Position numbers and translations under genes: made by a program | In this document: positions 53,146 to 63,025 of the stretch, piece by piece | How positions within the stretch are numbered: position 1 is the first letter of the stretch | Layout: each line of letters begins with the position of its first letter | Assembly: GCF_019931215.1 (NCBI RefSeq) | Contig: NZ_JAIOUB010000002.1 | Span: 310,001 to 374,000 of the forward strand | Source of the DNA: Alcanivorax limicola | Lineage (GTDB): Bacteria > Pseudomonadota > Gammaproteobacteria > Pseudomonadales > Alcanivoracaceae | Length of the DNA stretch: 64,000 nt | Direction: 5' to 3' | Notes under the pieces: model-generated | What the model was told of the DNA's origin: nothing | Databases searched by the model: none | Seen by the model: the letters and a program-made list of their open reading frames with translations, nothing else

Positions 53146-55506
53146 TCACTCCATGCCTTTCAATGCCGTCACCATATCCAGGCGGCGCAACAGCCGGCCG
53201 ATCATCAGTGACGATAACAGGGTGGCGCCCAGCACCACGGCGGCGGCCCAGGCGTAGGTGGCCGGGGTCAGCACCAGCGGGATGCGGTACAGGTCCGTCT
53301 GCATGGCGATGGTCATCAGGGCACACAGGCCCGCGCCCAGGGCAAAGCCCAACGGCAGGGCAAGCAGGGTCAGCAGCACCAGTTCGCCAAGCAGAATGAA
53401 GGTAATTTCCGCGCGCGTGAAACCGAGCACGCGCAGGCTCGCCAGTTCCCGGTTGCGCTCGGCAAAGGCGATGCGCGCATTGTTGTAGACCACGGCAAAG
53501 GCAATGGTCCCCGCCAGGAACAGGCTGAACAGCGTGAACAGCAGGATGTTGTCTTCCATCAGATCGCGAAAGGCGCGGATCAGCGTTTCCCGCAGACTGA
53601 TGGCCGCCACGGTGGGCCGGTCTTCCAGCGCCTGCTGCAGCGCCGCCAGGTACGTGGGGTCCACGGCCAGAAAGGCGCCACTGGCAGAGCCGCCTTCGCG
53701 CAACAAACGCTCCAGCGCAGGCTGCTGCATATAGACCCCCACCCCGATGTACTCGGTCACCAGCCCGGCCACCGGAATGGCGAGGGTCGGGCGACGGCCT
53801 TCCTGCACGGACACATACAGGGTGTCGCCCGGGCGGATATCCAGCAGCCGCGCCAGATGATCGGTGATGACCGCGCCTTCCTCCGGCAAAACCAGGGGTT
53901 GCAGGTCACGATCCAGGACATGAAACAGCGCGCTGTCCGCCCGATAGCCGTGCACGGCGCCGCGATAGCTGCGGTGGCCGTTGCGCAGGATGCCCGGCAC
54001 CACGCGAAACGCTTCGGCATGCTGCACGCCGGGCAGGCTGCGCAGCTCATGCACGGCACGCCAGGACACCGGCTCGTTGAAGATCACGGTCACGTCCTGT
54101 TTCTGCGCCAGGCGGTACTGCACATCCACCATGTGGTTGATGGCGCCCCGGGAAAAACCGGTCAGCATCAGGATCGACACCGCAAAGGCGATACCCAGCA
54201 TGGACAGCCCGGCCTTGACCGGCTGCCGTTCCAGATTGCGCAGAATCATGCGGCTGGGTTGCGACAACCGCTGCAGGCCAAGCCTTTCGATCACGGTGCG
54301 CCGATAGCGCGCCGGTGGCGCCGGGCGCATGGCCTCCGCCGGCGGCAGCTTCAATGCGGCGCGCACGGCACTGAACGTCCCCAGCACGGTAGCGCCCCCG
54401 GCAATCAGCACAGCGGCCACCGCCACCGACGGCCGCAGCCGGAATTCCAGCCACGGGAAGCGAAAGAAATCCTGATACAGACTGGCCAGGCCCGAGGCCA
54501 GCCAGACGCCCAGCAGCACACCGGCCACACTGCCCAGCAACACGACCACCATCACCAGCATCAGGTAGTGCAGCGCCACGGTGCGGCTGTCGTAGCCGAA
54601 CGCCTTGAGCACGGCAATCTGCTCGCGCTGGGTGCGGATCAGCCGCGCCGCCACCACATTGAGCAGAAAGGCGGCGACGCCGATCAGCACCAGCGGAATG
54701 AAGCGGGCCATGGCGGACAACTGTTGCAGCTCGTCCTCAAGATAACGGTGCGAAATCTGGTCTTCGCGATCATGGGCGCCAAGCCCGCCCCAGGGCGCCA
54801 GCAAGGCATCCACCTGCTCGATAACACTCGCGGTGCCCTGCCCCGGGGCCAGGCTGAGCACCACACTGTTGAAGGCGCCCTCCATGCCGAAGGCCGCGCC
54901 AAGCGCGCTGCGATTCATCCACATGACGGCGAAGCGTTCGAAATCCGGAAACAGCTCGCCGGGGCGAATCTGGTAGATGTATTCCGGCGACAGGGCGATG
55001 CCGCTGATACGCAGCCGCTGGTAGCGGCCATTGATGACCACCGCGAGGCGATCCCCCACCACCAGACCGTGGGCGTCGGCAAAGGCCTCGGCCAGCAGCA
55101 CCTCATCATCGCGGCCAGCCTCCGGCCATTGCCCGGCGCGCAGGAACAGGCGATTCAGCGCCGGTTGGCGGCCATCCGGCACCGAGATCATCAGCCCGGT
55201 CACCGGATCGGGAAAGTCCGCCACGCGCACCGTGACCGGCGCCTGCACCCGGGTGGCCACCTGGGCCACGCCAGGGATCTCTGCCAACCGGTCCGCCGTC
55301 ACCTCCGGCGCGCGCTTGAGCTCGGCAAAGACGCTGGCGAAATGCTGGCTGGCATAAACGCTCTGCTGGGTCAGCCGCAGGGAATCCAGGGTTGCCAGCG
55401 ACATGACAAAGGTGGCCACCCCGGCGGCAATCACCAGGGCAATCGCCAGCCCCTGCTCGCGCAGCGTCCACAGGTTCCGGCGCAGCTTGATATGCAGGGT
55501 GCGCAC
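53146..55506 (-). CDS. FtsX-like ABC transporter permease (large, two FtsX modules)
   Basis: About 786 residues from GTG at 55506 (the frame is open to 55575, but that would lie inside the ATPase gene). Eight to ten membrane helices: one near 20-40, three near 255-380, then one at about 435 and three near 670-780, with two large periplasmic (MacB-PCD-like) domains between. This duplicated form is the MacB/LolC-related subtype of exporters of lipids, peptides or lipoproteins. Overlaps or abuts the ATPase gene and precedes the adaptor by 4 bp. Confidence 0.87.
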   Translation of the reverse strand: MRTLHIKLRRNLWTLREQGLAIALVIAAGVATFVMSLATLDSLRLTQQSVYASQHFASVFAELKRAPEVTADRLAEIPGVAQVATRVQAPVTVRVADFPDPVTGLMISVPDGRQPALNRLFLRAGQWPEAGRDDEVLLAEAFADAHGLVVGDRLAVVINGRYQRLRISGIALSPEYIYQIRPGELFPDFERFAVMWMNRSALGAAFGMEGAFNSVVLSLAPGQGTASVIEQVDALLAPWGGLGAHDREDQISHRYLEDELQQLSAMARFIPLVLIGVAAFLLNVVAARLIRTQREQIAVLKAFGYDSRTVALHYLMLVMVVVLLGSVAGVLLGVWLASGLASLYQDFFRFPWLEFRLRPSVAVAAVLIAGGATVLGTFSAVRAALKLPPAEAMRPAPPARYRRTVIERLGLQRLSQPSRMILRNLERQPVKAGLSMLGIAFAVSILMLTGFSRGAINHMVDVQYRLAQKQDVTVIFNEPVSWRAVHELRSLPGVQHAEAFRVVPGILRNGHRSYRGAVHGYRADSALFHVLDRDLQPLVLPEEGAVITDHLARLLDIRPGDTLYVSVQEGRRPTLAIPVAGLVTEYIGVGVYMQQPALERLLREGGSASGAFLAVDPTYLAALQQALEDRPTVAAISLRETLIRAFRDLMEDNILLFTLFSLFLAGTIAFAVVYNNARIAFAERNRELASLRVLGFTRAEITFILLGELVLLTLLALPLGFALGAGLCALMTIAMQTDLYRIPLVLTPATYAWAAAVVLGATLLSSLMIGRLLRRLDMVTALKGME

Positions 55507-55510
55507 GGGG

Positions 55511-56251
55511 CTACCAGTGCAGCTCGGCGGGGCTGAGTCGGCGGGTATTCTCGTGCACCTCGCTGACGCGGCCATCGGTGAGCCGGATCATGCGGTCCGC
55601 CATGTCGGCAATCACCGCATTGTGGGTAATCACCGCCGTGGTGGTGCCCAGGCGTTGGTTGATGTCCTGCAACACCTCCAGCACACGAATGCCGGTCTTT
55701 GAATCCAGCGCGCCCGTGGGCTCGTCGCACAGCAACACGGCCGGGTTCTTGGCGATGGCCCGGGCAATGGCCACGCGCTGCTGTTCGCCACCGGAAAGCT
55801 GGGAGGGAAAATGATCCATGCGCGGTGTCAGGCCCACCAGGTCCAGCGCCTCTTCCGGGGTCATGGGCGCGTCGGCGATCTCGGTGACGATGGCCACATT
55901 TTCGCGCGCGGTCAGGCTGGGGATCAGGTTGTAGAACTGGAAGACGAAGCCGACATGGTGGCGTCGAAAACGGGTCAGTGCCCGCTCGTTGGCCTGGCTG
56001 AGATTCTGGTCGCGGTACCAGACCTCGCCCTCGGTGGCCGTATCGAGCCCGCCGAGAATATTCAGCAGGGTCGACTTGCCACTGCCGGAGGCGCCCAGCA
56101 ACACCACGAATTCGCCGGCATACAGGTCCATGTCCACGCCGCGCAGGGCCTGGACCTTTGCCGGGCCATCGCCAAACACCCGGGTGACCCCCCGGGTGCG
56201 AAAAACCACTGTCTTGTCGGGATCTGCTGCCCTGTCCACCGTGCCAACCAT
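55511..56251 (-). CDS. ABC transporter ATP-binding protein (LolD/MacB type)
   Basis: 246 residues. Walker [12 protein letters not shown] (about 52-62), Q-loop in [13 protein letters not shown], signature [14 protein letters not shown], Walker [13 protein letters not shown] and the switch His in VITHN. The FQFYNLIP segment is typical of the FtsE/LolD/MacB clan. First gene of the exporter operon. Confidence 0.93.
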   Translation of the reverse strand: MVGTVDRAADPDKTVVFRTRGVTRVFGDGPAKVQALRGVDMDLYAGEFVVLLGASGSGKSTLLNILGGLDTATEGEVWYRDQNLSQANERALTRFRRHHVGFVFQFYNLIPSLTARENVAIVTEIADAPMTPEEALDLVGLTPRMDHFPSQLSGGEQQRVAIARAIAKNPAVLLCDEPTGALDSKTGIRVLEVLQDINQRLGTTTAVITHNAVIADMADRMIRLTDGRVSEVHENTRRLSPAELHW

Positions 56252-56318
56252 CGCTACTCTCCCGGCCTTTACCCTGCATCAGGGTACATCCCTGCGCGTT
56301 GCGCCAGATCAAGTTTAA

Positions 56319-57017
56319 TCAGGATGGATCATCAGCATGGGTAATCAGCGGCAGCCGGTTAAGCAGCGCCTTGCGCGCCCGCCAGTCCGGCAGGCGCTGA
56401 TCCATCAGCCGGTGAAAGCCAGGGCCGTGGTCCATGTGTTCCAGATGGCAGAGTTCATGGGCCACCACGTATTCCAGGCAGGAACGGGGCAATTGGATCA
56501 GGGCCAGATTGAGATTGATATAGCCGCGCGAGGACAGGGAGCCCCAGCGGCTTTTCATGCGCTTGATGCGTAACAGGGGGCGGGCGTGGCCCCGGTCTGC
56601 AAAAAAGGGAAACTGGCGATCGATTTCTGCATTGAAATGGGTGCGCGCCTGCTCGCGGTACCAGCTGTCCAGCACCGTCGCCACCCTTGCTGGTGCGGCA
56701 TCCGGGATCTGGATGTGCAGTTGGTCCTGCCGGAGTTCCGGCGCGCGCCGGGGCCCGGGCCTGATGGCCAGCTGTATCGGCTGGCCCAGCAGGGGATGGC
56801 GCGCACCCTGTTCCAGCGCCAGCACCAGCGGCGCGGGCCGCTCGGCCATGCGCGCCAATGTGCGCTCAATCCAGCCCCGGCGGCTCTCGACGAACGCGCG
56901 GATGTCCCGTTCACTGGCGCGCTCCGGCGCCCGCACTTCCAGGCGCTGATCGGCCAGCACACGCAACTCCAGCGAGCGGCGCCGACTGCGAATGAGGGTG
57001 TAAGGCAGATCTGCCAT
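56319..57017 (-). CDS. YgjP-like zinc metalloprotease (SprT/DUF45-type)
   Basis: About 232 residues from ATG at 57017; an ATG at 57047 would add ten. Zinc motif HELCH near residues 187-191 in the setting VVAHELCHLEHMDHGPGFH; the third ligand is the His following. The KSRWGSLSSRGYINLN segment is typical of the family. Cytoplasmic, function unclear; ends 67 bp before the ABC operon and lies upstream of it on the same strand. Confidence 0.82.
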   Translation of the reverse strand: MADLPYTLIRSRRRSLELRVLADQRLEVRAPERASERDIRAFVESRRGWIERTLARMAERPAPLVLALEQGARHPLLGQPIQLAIRPGPRRAPELRQDQLHIQIPDAAPARVATVLDSWYREQARTHFNAEIDRQFPFFADRGHARPLLRIKRMKSRWGSLSSRGYINLNLALIQLPRSCLEYVVAHELCHLEHMDHGPGFHRLMDQRLPDWRARKALLNRLPLITHADDPS

Positions 57018-57082
57018 GACAAAAAAGCCCCGGACTGAACGACACATAAACGGCCGCTCAGTGTGCCATGGGCGCTGTTCCT

Positions 57083-57115
57083 TGGACAGAAAAGGGACAG
57101 AAAGGGGACAGACAA
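57083..57115. repeat. Three GGGACAGA-type short repeats
   Basis: TTGGACAGAAAA, GGGACAGAAAG and GGGGACAGACAA follow one another in the 77-bp gap between the YgjP-like gene and the tandem-receiver gene. Similar GGGACAG runs are scattered in many gammaproteobacterial genomes. Confidence 0.55.
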
Positions 57116-57124
57116 GTGAACCGC

Positions 57125-58030
57125 TCAGGCAGGTGTAGTACGTCCCCGCAAACGATCCAGGTAGCCACGCACCCGGCGGCCCACGTCATTGTCCGCCGCC
57201 ACCGGCGTTGCCTCTACGGTGTGGCGGCGCATCAGGGCCGGCCGATTCTGCAGCAGCTGGTGGTGCCGCAACGCGCTTTCCACACTGCGCAGCAACATGT
57301 TCCGGCTTACCGGGCGGGGCAGCACGCGGTACACCTGCGCCTGATTGATCAACCGGATCAGATGACCGGTGTCACGAAACGCCGTGACGACCAACGTCAC
57401 CAGCTCGGGCTGGCTCGCCTTGAGCAGACGCAGCGCATCGGAAATGTCGCCCTCGGGCAATTGCAGATCCGTGACCAGCACCGCGGGGGCCTGTTGCGCC
57501 ATGCGCGTCAGGGCCAGATCCAGGTTGTCGGCCAGTTCCACATGCAGATCGGGGTGCGCCTGGCGAATCAGCTGGTGGAGCGCCGGGTCACCATCCAGCA
57601 CCATGATGCCGCCGGTGGCCGGCGCCGTTGCCGGTGCAGCGGTAGTGTCCGGCGCCACTCTGGCGATATCGACGGCTTCGGCAATCGTGTCGCGCAGTTC
57701 GTCCAGGCGCCAGGGCTTTTGCACGTAGCGAAAAATTTCGCCTTCATTGATAGAGCCGACGATGCTCGCCAGCTCGGCATAGCCGGTCAGCAGGATGCGC
57801 ATGGCTCGGGGGGCAATCTCCCGGGCCTGGCGCAGCACTTCGACACCGGTCATGTGCGGCATTCTCTGGTCACTGATCACCACATCCACCGGATGTTCGC
57901 GCAGCAGCGCGAGTGCCTGTTCGCCACTGCTTGCCGACAGCACCCGGTAGCGGCTGCGGAACGCCATCACCAGCGTCCGCAGAATGCGCTCTTCATCATC
58001 AACAAATAGCAGTATTGGCTTGCTGTTCAT
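57125..58030 (-). CDS. Tandem-receiver response regulator without output domain
   Basis: 301 residues made of two receiver domains. The first (about 5-125) is complete: DDEE, phosphoacceptor Asp54 in VISDQRMP, LTGY, and Lys in VQKPW. The second (about 140-260) keeps Asp188 in LVTDLQLPEGD and TAF, but has Arg instead of the usual Lys (VLPRPVS). The C-terminal 40 residues are basic. No DNA-binding, GGDEF or HD-GYP domain is present, so it acts by binding a partner or as a phosphate sink. It overlaps the kinase gene by 32 bp. Confidence 0.9.
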   Translation of the reverse strand: MNSKPILLFVDDEERILRTLVMAFRSRYRVLSASSGEQALALLREHPVDVVISDQRMPHMTGVEVLRQAREIAPRAMRILLTGYAELASIVGSINEGEIFRYVQKPWRLDELRDTIAEAVDIARVAPDTTAAPATAPATGGIMVLDGDPALHQLIRQAHPDLHVELADNLDLALTRMAQQAPAVLVTDLQLPEGDISDALRLLKASQPELVTLVVTAFRDTGHLIRLINQAQVYRVLPRPVSRNMLLRSVESALRHHQLLQNRPALMRRHTVEATPVAADNDVGRRVRGYLDRLRGRTTPA

Positions 58031-59411
58031 GCCTGGCTCCCGATACAGCGGTGTCGGATTCGGCGGTAGGTTCTGTCACGCCAGCGCGCTGATGCACCGG
58101 CAGACGGATAACGAATTCGGTGCCCTCACCCGGCACGGAGCTGACATCAATGCTGCCATGATGCTGTTCTATGATCTGGTAGCAGATGGACAGCCCCAGG
58201 CCAGTGCCCTCGCCCACCGGCTTGGTGGTAAAGAACGGGTCGAAGATCCGCGCGCGCACTGTCTCGGGCATGCCACAGCCGTTGTCACGAATCCGGATTT
58301 CTACCGGCCCATCACTCATGGCGTCGGGCGGGCGCGTGGTGATGACAATCTGGCCATAATCACTGATGGCCTGCGCTGCATTGGTGAGAATATTGAGGAA
58401 CACCTGATTGATCTGCGACGCCGCACATTCCACCGGCGGCAACTCGCCATAATCACTGATCACATCGGCCTTGTGCTTGATCAGGTTGCGGCCGATGGTC
58501 AGCGCACTCTCCAGTGCTTCGTTCAGATTGATCCGGTCCACGCGGGCGCGGTCAAGTCGGCTGAAGTTGCGCAGATTGACCACCAGCTCACTGATCTGCT
58601 CGATACCATGCAGCGTGTCGTCGAATAACGGGGCGATGTCTTCAAGAATGCCGGTTTCCGCCACGGATTCCGTCGCGCTGGCAGCGGTGGCCAGGTGCGC
58701 GCCGATTTCGTCATCGGTGGCGCGGTCATCGAGCAACGAACGGATCAGATTGCTGGCGGCGACCAACGCGCTGCTGGTCTGGCCAACAAAGTCCCGGGCC
58801 AGTTCCACATTACTGCGCACATAGCCCAGTGGTGTGTTGATCTCGTGGGCCACACCGGCCACCATTTGCCCCAGCGATGCCATTTTTTCTGACTGCACCA
58901 GGTGTGCCTGCGAGGCCTTGATACGCTGATTGGCCTGCACCAGTGCGTGACCGCGCTGGGCGACACGCTGCTCCATCAATGCCAGCAGTGACGTCACCAT
59001 CCCCATGCCACGGTACATGCCCTGCTCGACAATAATGAAGTCTTCGGTCACCGGCAGAATCATGTTCTCGCGCACATAGGCACTGGCCGCTTCCACGTCT
59101 GCATCCACGTTGACCAGCAATGGCGTGCTGTTCATGAAGCGTTCAATCGGACGCGTGCCAAATATTTCACGGCCGAACTGGCGCAGGAATATTTTCATGA
59201 TGGCATAGCGCGAGATGGTGCCCAGCGGCACGCCATCGCGCACGATGGGCAGGCACAGCAGGTCGCGGCAGGCGTCTGCCAGAAACAGATCTGCGACATC
59301 CGCCATAAGCATACTCGGCGGTATCGGGTGCACGCGCATGACCAGATCGCTGATGCGTGCTCGCGTTGCTGCAATCTCCACGATCGCTGTCTCCCCCTGC
59401 GGCGGGTCCAT
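57999..59411 (-). CDS. CBS-domain sensor histidine kinase, cytoplasmic
   Basis: About 470 residues from ATG at 59411 (a GTG 48 bp earlier is also open). The N-terminal part (about 15-150) is a CBS-like pair with [22 protein letters not shown] and [16 protein letters not shown], then a coiled coil, HisKA with [15 protein letters not shown] (His near 187) and HATPase with [15 protein letters not shown] and [10 protein letters not shown]. No membrane helix, so it senses something inside the cell; CBS pairs usually bind adenosine nucleotides. Shares 32 bp with its response regulator. Confidence 0.88.
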   Translation of the reverse strand: MDPPQGETAIVEIAATRARISDLVMRVHPIPPSMLMADVADLFLADACRDLLCLPIVRDGVPLGTISRYAIMKIFLRQFGREIFGTRPIERFMNSTPLLVNVDADVEAASAYVRENMILPVTEDFIIVEQGMYRGMGMVTSLLALMEQRVAQRGHALVQANQRIKASQAHLVQSEKMASLGQMVAGVAHEINTPLGYVRSNVELARDFVGQTSSALVAASNLIRSLLDDRATDDEIGAHLATAASATESVAETGILEDIAPLFDDTLHGIEQISELVVNLRNFSRLDRARVDRINLNEALESALTIGRNLIKHKADVISDYGELPPVECAASQINQVFLNILTNAAQAISDYGQIVITTRPPDAMSDGPVEIRIRDNGCGMPETVRARIFDPFFTTKPVGEGTGLGLSICYQIIEQHHGSIDVSSVPGEGTEFVIRLPVHQRAGVTEPTAESDTAVSGARHEQQANTAIC

Positions 59412-59582
59412 CCCTGACCGGCCCACCCTGAATGATTGGTCCTGTCCCGGCCCGTACACTCACGTACCTGGCACGCATCTGGGCTGTATCGGCCGTCGGC
59501 AAGCGTCGCGGCGCCCGGTACCGGGTCAGGGAAGCAAAGGATGAAGCGGGAGTATGACAAGCGCATTAATGCGCGCGAGAAA

Positions 59583-59618
59583 CACGTCCCCGCTGCAGCA
59601 GATGCCTGCGGGGACGTG
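59583..59618 (-). terminator. Terminator after the acyl-CoA ligase gene
   Basis: Perfect 11-bp stem CACGTCCCCGC (59583-59593) with 59608-59618 around a 14-nt loop, 17 bp after the stop on the minus strand and followed there by TTTCTC. Confidence 0.65.
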
Positions 59619-59634
59619 CGGGATCACTCAGTGA

Positions 59635-61278
59635 TCAGGCAGGAAGGTGTTCGGCACGCATGGCTTTCTTGTCGAGTTTGCCCACACTGGTACGTGGCAG
59701 CTCATCGACAAACTTGATGTTTTCCGGAATGCCGTACTTCGAAATCACGCCGTTCTCGGCATAGCCGGCAACCAGCTCGCGAATCTCGTCTTCGGTGGCC
59801 GTGCTATCCGGCTTCTTCACTACCAGCGCCAGCGGGCGCTCGCCCCATTTTGCATCCGGCATGCCGATGACCGCACACTCGGCCACGCCGCTGTGCTGCA
59901 GCACCAGACCTTCCAGATCCAGTGATGAAATCCACTCGCCGCCGGTCTTGATCACGTCCTTGATGCGATCGGTGATCTTCAGGTAGCCGTCCGCATCCAT
60001 GACACCGATATCGCCGGTGTGCAGCCAACCGCCCCGCCACAGTTGTTCGGAATTCTTTTCATCCTTGAGGTAGCCCTGGGTCAACCAGGGCGCGCGTGCG
60101 ACCACTTCACCCTGGCTCTTGCCGTCATGGGGAACGTCCTGCATGTTTTCGTCAACAATGCGCAGGGTGACCATGGGTACGGCGCGGCCGGTGCGGCTGC
60201 GCACTTCTGCCTGGCGATCCAGATCCCATTCCGCCATGTGCGGCATCATGTGGCTCAATGTCAGCAAGGGGCAGGTTTCGCTCATGCCGTAACCGGTGTA
60301 GATATCAATGCCCAGATCCAGCGCGGCACGGGCCATGGGTTTCGGCAATGCCGAACCGCCAATGATCACCTTCCACTTTGTCAGATCGACTTTCTTCACC
60401 GCCTCACTGGCCAACAGCATCTGCATGATGGTCGGTACACAATGGGAGAAGGTGACTTTTTCCGTGATCAACAGCTTCAGCAGCACTTCCGGCAGATAGC
60501 GGCCAGGATAGACTTGCTTCACGCCGAGCAGCACCGCCAGGAACGGGATGCCCCAGGCGTGTACATGGAACATCGGCGTGATCGGCATGTAGACATCGTT
60601 CTGGTTGAAGCGGCCATGGCCGTCGCCGCCCAGCGCTGCACGGGCAGCAAAGGTGTGCAGCACCAGCTGGCGATGGCTGAAGTAAACGCCTTTCGGCAAA
60701 CCGGTGGTACCGGTTGTATAGAAGGTTGTCGCGCGGGTGTTTTCATCCAGCAGCGGAAATTCAAAGCTGGCGTCAGCGTCTGCCAGCAGCGCCTCGTATT
60801 CACCCGCCGTGTCGATCTTGCTGCTTTCCGGGCCTTCGCCATCGTCCAGCAGCACAAAGGTTTTCACCGTTTCGATGCGATTCTTGATGGCGTCCAGCAG
60901 CGGCAGGAATTCACGGTTCACCAGAATCACGTCATCTTCGGCATGATTGATGGTGTACAGGATCTGTTCCGGTGACAGGCGCACATTGATGGTATGCAGG
61001 ATCGCCCCCATCATCGGCACGGCAAAAAAACATTCCAGGTAACGGTGGCTATCCCAATCCATGACCGCAACGGTATCGCCCGGTTTCACACCCGCCTTGT
61101 TCAGCGCCGATGCCAGACGATGTATCCGCTCCCCGAACTCGCGATAGCTCATGCGCTTCTTGTCTGCATAAACGATCTCTTGTTCCGGGGCATTGCGCAC
61201 GCCTGCCTCGAGAATGCTGTGGATCACCAGAGGCTGGTCAACCGCAGACGGCGTGCGTTCAATCAGTTTTGCTGTCAT
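59635..61278 (-). CDS. Fatty acid--CoA ligase (AlkK-like AMP-forming)
   Basis: Activates fatty acids to acyl-CoA through an acyl-adenylate. 547 residues. AMP-binding motif YTTGTTGLPKG near 184-195, GYGMSETCP near 320, and the C-terminal KDVIKTGGEWIS plus LPRTSVGKLDKK with the catalytic Lys. The length and the HSILEAGVRNAPEQEIVY start fit the AlkK/medium-chain group used in alkane degraders. Follows fumC by 33 bp on the same strand, an unusual operon partner that would couple fatty acid activation to the TCA cycle. Confidence 0.92.
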   Translation of the reverse strand: MTAKLIERTPSAVDQPLVIHSILEAGVRNAPEQEIVYADKKRMSYREFGERIHRLASALNKAGVKPGDTVAVMDWDSHRYLECFFAVPMMGAILHTINVRLSPEQILYTINHAEDDVILVNREFLPLLDAIKNRIETVKTFVLLDDGEGPESSKIDTAGEYEALLADADASFEFPLLDENTRATTFYTTGTTGLPKGVYFSHRQLVLHTFAARAALGGDGHGRFNQNDVYMPITPMFHVHAWGIPFLAVLLGVKQVYPGRYLPEVLLKLLITEKVTFSHCVPTIMQMLLASEAVKKVDLTKWKVIIGGSALPKPMARAALDLGIDIYTGYGMSETCPLLTLSHMMPHMAEWDLDRQAEVRSRTGRAVPMVTLRIVDENMQDVPHDGKSQGEVVARAPWLTQGYLKDEKNSEQLWRGGWLHTGDIGVMDADGYLKITDRIKDVIKTGGEWISSLDLEGLVLQHSGVAECAVIGMPDAKWGERPLALVVKKPDSTATEDEIRELVAGYAENGVISKYGIPENIKFVDELPRTSVGKLDKKAMRAEHLPA

Positions 61279-61311
61279 GGAAAGCTCCGTTTCTTTATTG
61301 TCAGAGTTGAA

Positions 61312-62691
61312 TCAACTGTCCTGTAACCCGCCGCGGGTCAAGCGCGACGGATCAAGGTAACGTGTCAGTGCCTCGCGGGAAAGATCTGTCATTTCCTCGG
61401 CCACATCGATAACCGGCCGCCCGCTCTGGTACGCCTGCTTGGCAATTTCCGCCGCCTTTTCATAACCGATCACCGGATTCAGGGCCGTTACCAGAATCGG
61501 GTTCCGTCCTACCGCATCGGCAAGACGATCGGTGTTGACGGTAAAGCCGGCCACTGCCTTGCTCGCCATGATACCCGTCACATTGGCCAGCATACCGGTC
61601 ATATTGAGTAGATTTGCTGCCACCAGTGGCAACATGACATTCAGCTGGAAGTTGCCGCTCTGGGCGGCAATGGTGTTGGCCTGATCAAGCCCCATGACTT
61701 GCGCGGACACCATGCAGGCCGATTCGCAAATAACCGGATTGACCTTACCCGGCATGATGGAGGAGCCCGGCTGTACAGCGGGCAACCGAATCTCGGAAAG
61801 GCCATCAATCGGGCCCGCATTCATCCAGCGCAGATCATTGGCCAGCTTCATCAGCACCACAGCATAACCGCGCAATGCGCCGGACAGGGCCAGTGGCCGA
61901 TCAATCGCACTCTGCCCTGCAAAAGCGCTCGCCAGCGGGGTGAAGGCATGGCCACTGCGCTCACTGAGATGCCGGGCAAACACTGTCGCAAAATCCGGAT
62001 GCGTATTGACGCCGTTGCCGACCGCGGTGCCCCCCTGGGGTATCAATAACAGACCGTCACGGGCTTGCCGCAATGTTTCGCCAGCAAAAGCCAGTTGGGC
62101 ACGCCACCCCCCCAGCTCCTGGCCGAAAGTCACCGGCATGGCATCCATCAGGTGAGTACGGCCGGTTTTCACGACCTGGTCCAGTTCTTCGGCGCGACGT
62201 GCCAGCGTGTCATCCAGTTCCGATATCGCGGGCAGCAGCTCACCGGTCAACGCCATGGTCGCTGACAGGTGAATGGCGGTGGGGATCGTATCGTTACTGC
62301 TCTGACCCAGATTGACGTGATCATTGGGGTGCACCGGCGTGCCCTCTCTTTCGCAGAGGTGGCTGAGCACTTCATTCACGTTCATGTTGGTGCTGGTGCC
62401 TGAACCCGTCTGGAAGATATCCACCGGGAACTGGTCGTCATGATCCCCGTTGAGCACCTGGTCCGCCGCCGCCCGGATAGCTGCCGCGCGCGGCTCATCC
62501 AGCAGACCCAGCTCTCGATTGGCCTCGGCCGCACACCATTTGATCTGTGTCACAGCATGAATAAACGAGGCGGGCAACGGTCCAAAGACCGGAAAATTCT
62601 CCACCGCCCGCTGCGTCTGCGCGCCCCACAGCGCATGCGCCGGCAGGGTCATTTCTCCCATGGAGTCCTTTTCTGTACGTGTTCCAGCCAT
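61312..62691 (-). CDS. fumC: Class II fumarate hydratase
   Basis: Hydrates fumarate to malate in the TCA cycle. 459 residues, usual length for the iron-free tetrameric enzyme. Substrate motifs SGTSTNMNVNE, and the superfamily signature GSSIMPGKVNPV near 315 with the catalytic Ser loop. ATG at 62691 has GGGAGA upstream and is 18 bases after the predicted transcription start. Confidence 0.97.
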   Translation of the reverse strand: MAGTRTEKDSMGEMTLPAHALWGAQTQRAVENFPVFGPLPASFIHAVTQIKWCAAEANRELGLLDEPRAAAIRAAADQVLNGDHDDQFPVDIFQTGSGTSTNMNVNEVLSHLCEREGTPVHPNDHVNLGQSSNDTIPTAIHLSATMALTGELLPAISELDDTLARRAEELDQVVKTGRTHLMDAMPVTFGQELGGWRAQLAFAGETLRQARDGLLLIPQGGTAVGNGVNTHPDFATVFARHLSERSGHAFTPLASAFAGQSAIDRPLALSGALRGYAVVLMKLANDLRWMNAGPIDGLSEIRLPAVQPGSSIMPGKVNPVICESACMVSAQVMGLDQANTIAAQSGNFQLNVMLPLVAANLLNMTGMLANVTGIMASKAVAGFTVNTDRLADAVGRNPILVTALNPVIGYEKAAEIAKQAYQSGRPVIDVAEEMTDLSREALTRYLDPSRLTRGGLQDS

Positions 62692-62715
62692 GACATATCT
62701 CCCTGACGACCCACA

Positions 62716-62744
62716 GTTGTAACGGTATCACAGGCCGGGCTCAA
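62716..62744 (-). promoter_or_regulatory. Sigma-70 promoter of fumC-acyl-CoA ligase
   Basis: Minus strand TTGAGC (62744-62739), 17 bp spacer, TACAAC (62721-62716); start of transcription would be near 62709, 18 nt before the fumC ATG. Confidence 0.6.
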
Positions 62745-62922
62745 GGCCTGCCATGGAAAGACTGAGATGCAACGACCGAGATAGAACGGCTGCAACGGAA
62801 CGACAGCAACGTTACGGCTTCGGGGTCGACGCCGGACGCGCATGGGACCTGGACGCAGGGGGAGAATCCGCTGGCAGCGGTGATGGCGAAACCGGGTCAG
62901 GCACAAGCAGCGCAAATAAAAA

Positions 62923-62950
62923 AGCGGCACCGGAAATGGGAGGTGCCGCT
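62923..62950 (-). terminator. Rho-independent terminator of the small exported protein gene
   Basis: Minus strand: perfect 9-bp AGCGGCACC stem (62950-62942 with 62931-62923), 10-nt loop, then TTTTTTATTT. Convincing; 75 bp past the gene's stop. Confidence 0.88.
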
Positions 62951-63025
62951 GGGGGGGAACACCGGCCAGACGCCGGTGAAGGGAAAGCTTCTATATCGTC
63001 GATATGTTGTCGGAGGAGCGCTCCA

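Larger units (their letters stand above)
62692..63025. other. Intergenic region between fumC and the small exported protein (334 bp)
   Basis: Holds the fumC promoter at its left and the terminator at 62923-62950 to its right. The reading frames crossing it are not protein-like. A second inverted pair (CACCGGC/GCCGGTG, about 62960-62978) lies next to the terminator. Confidence 0.7.
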
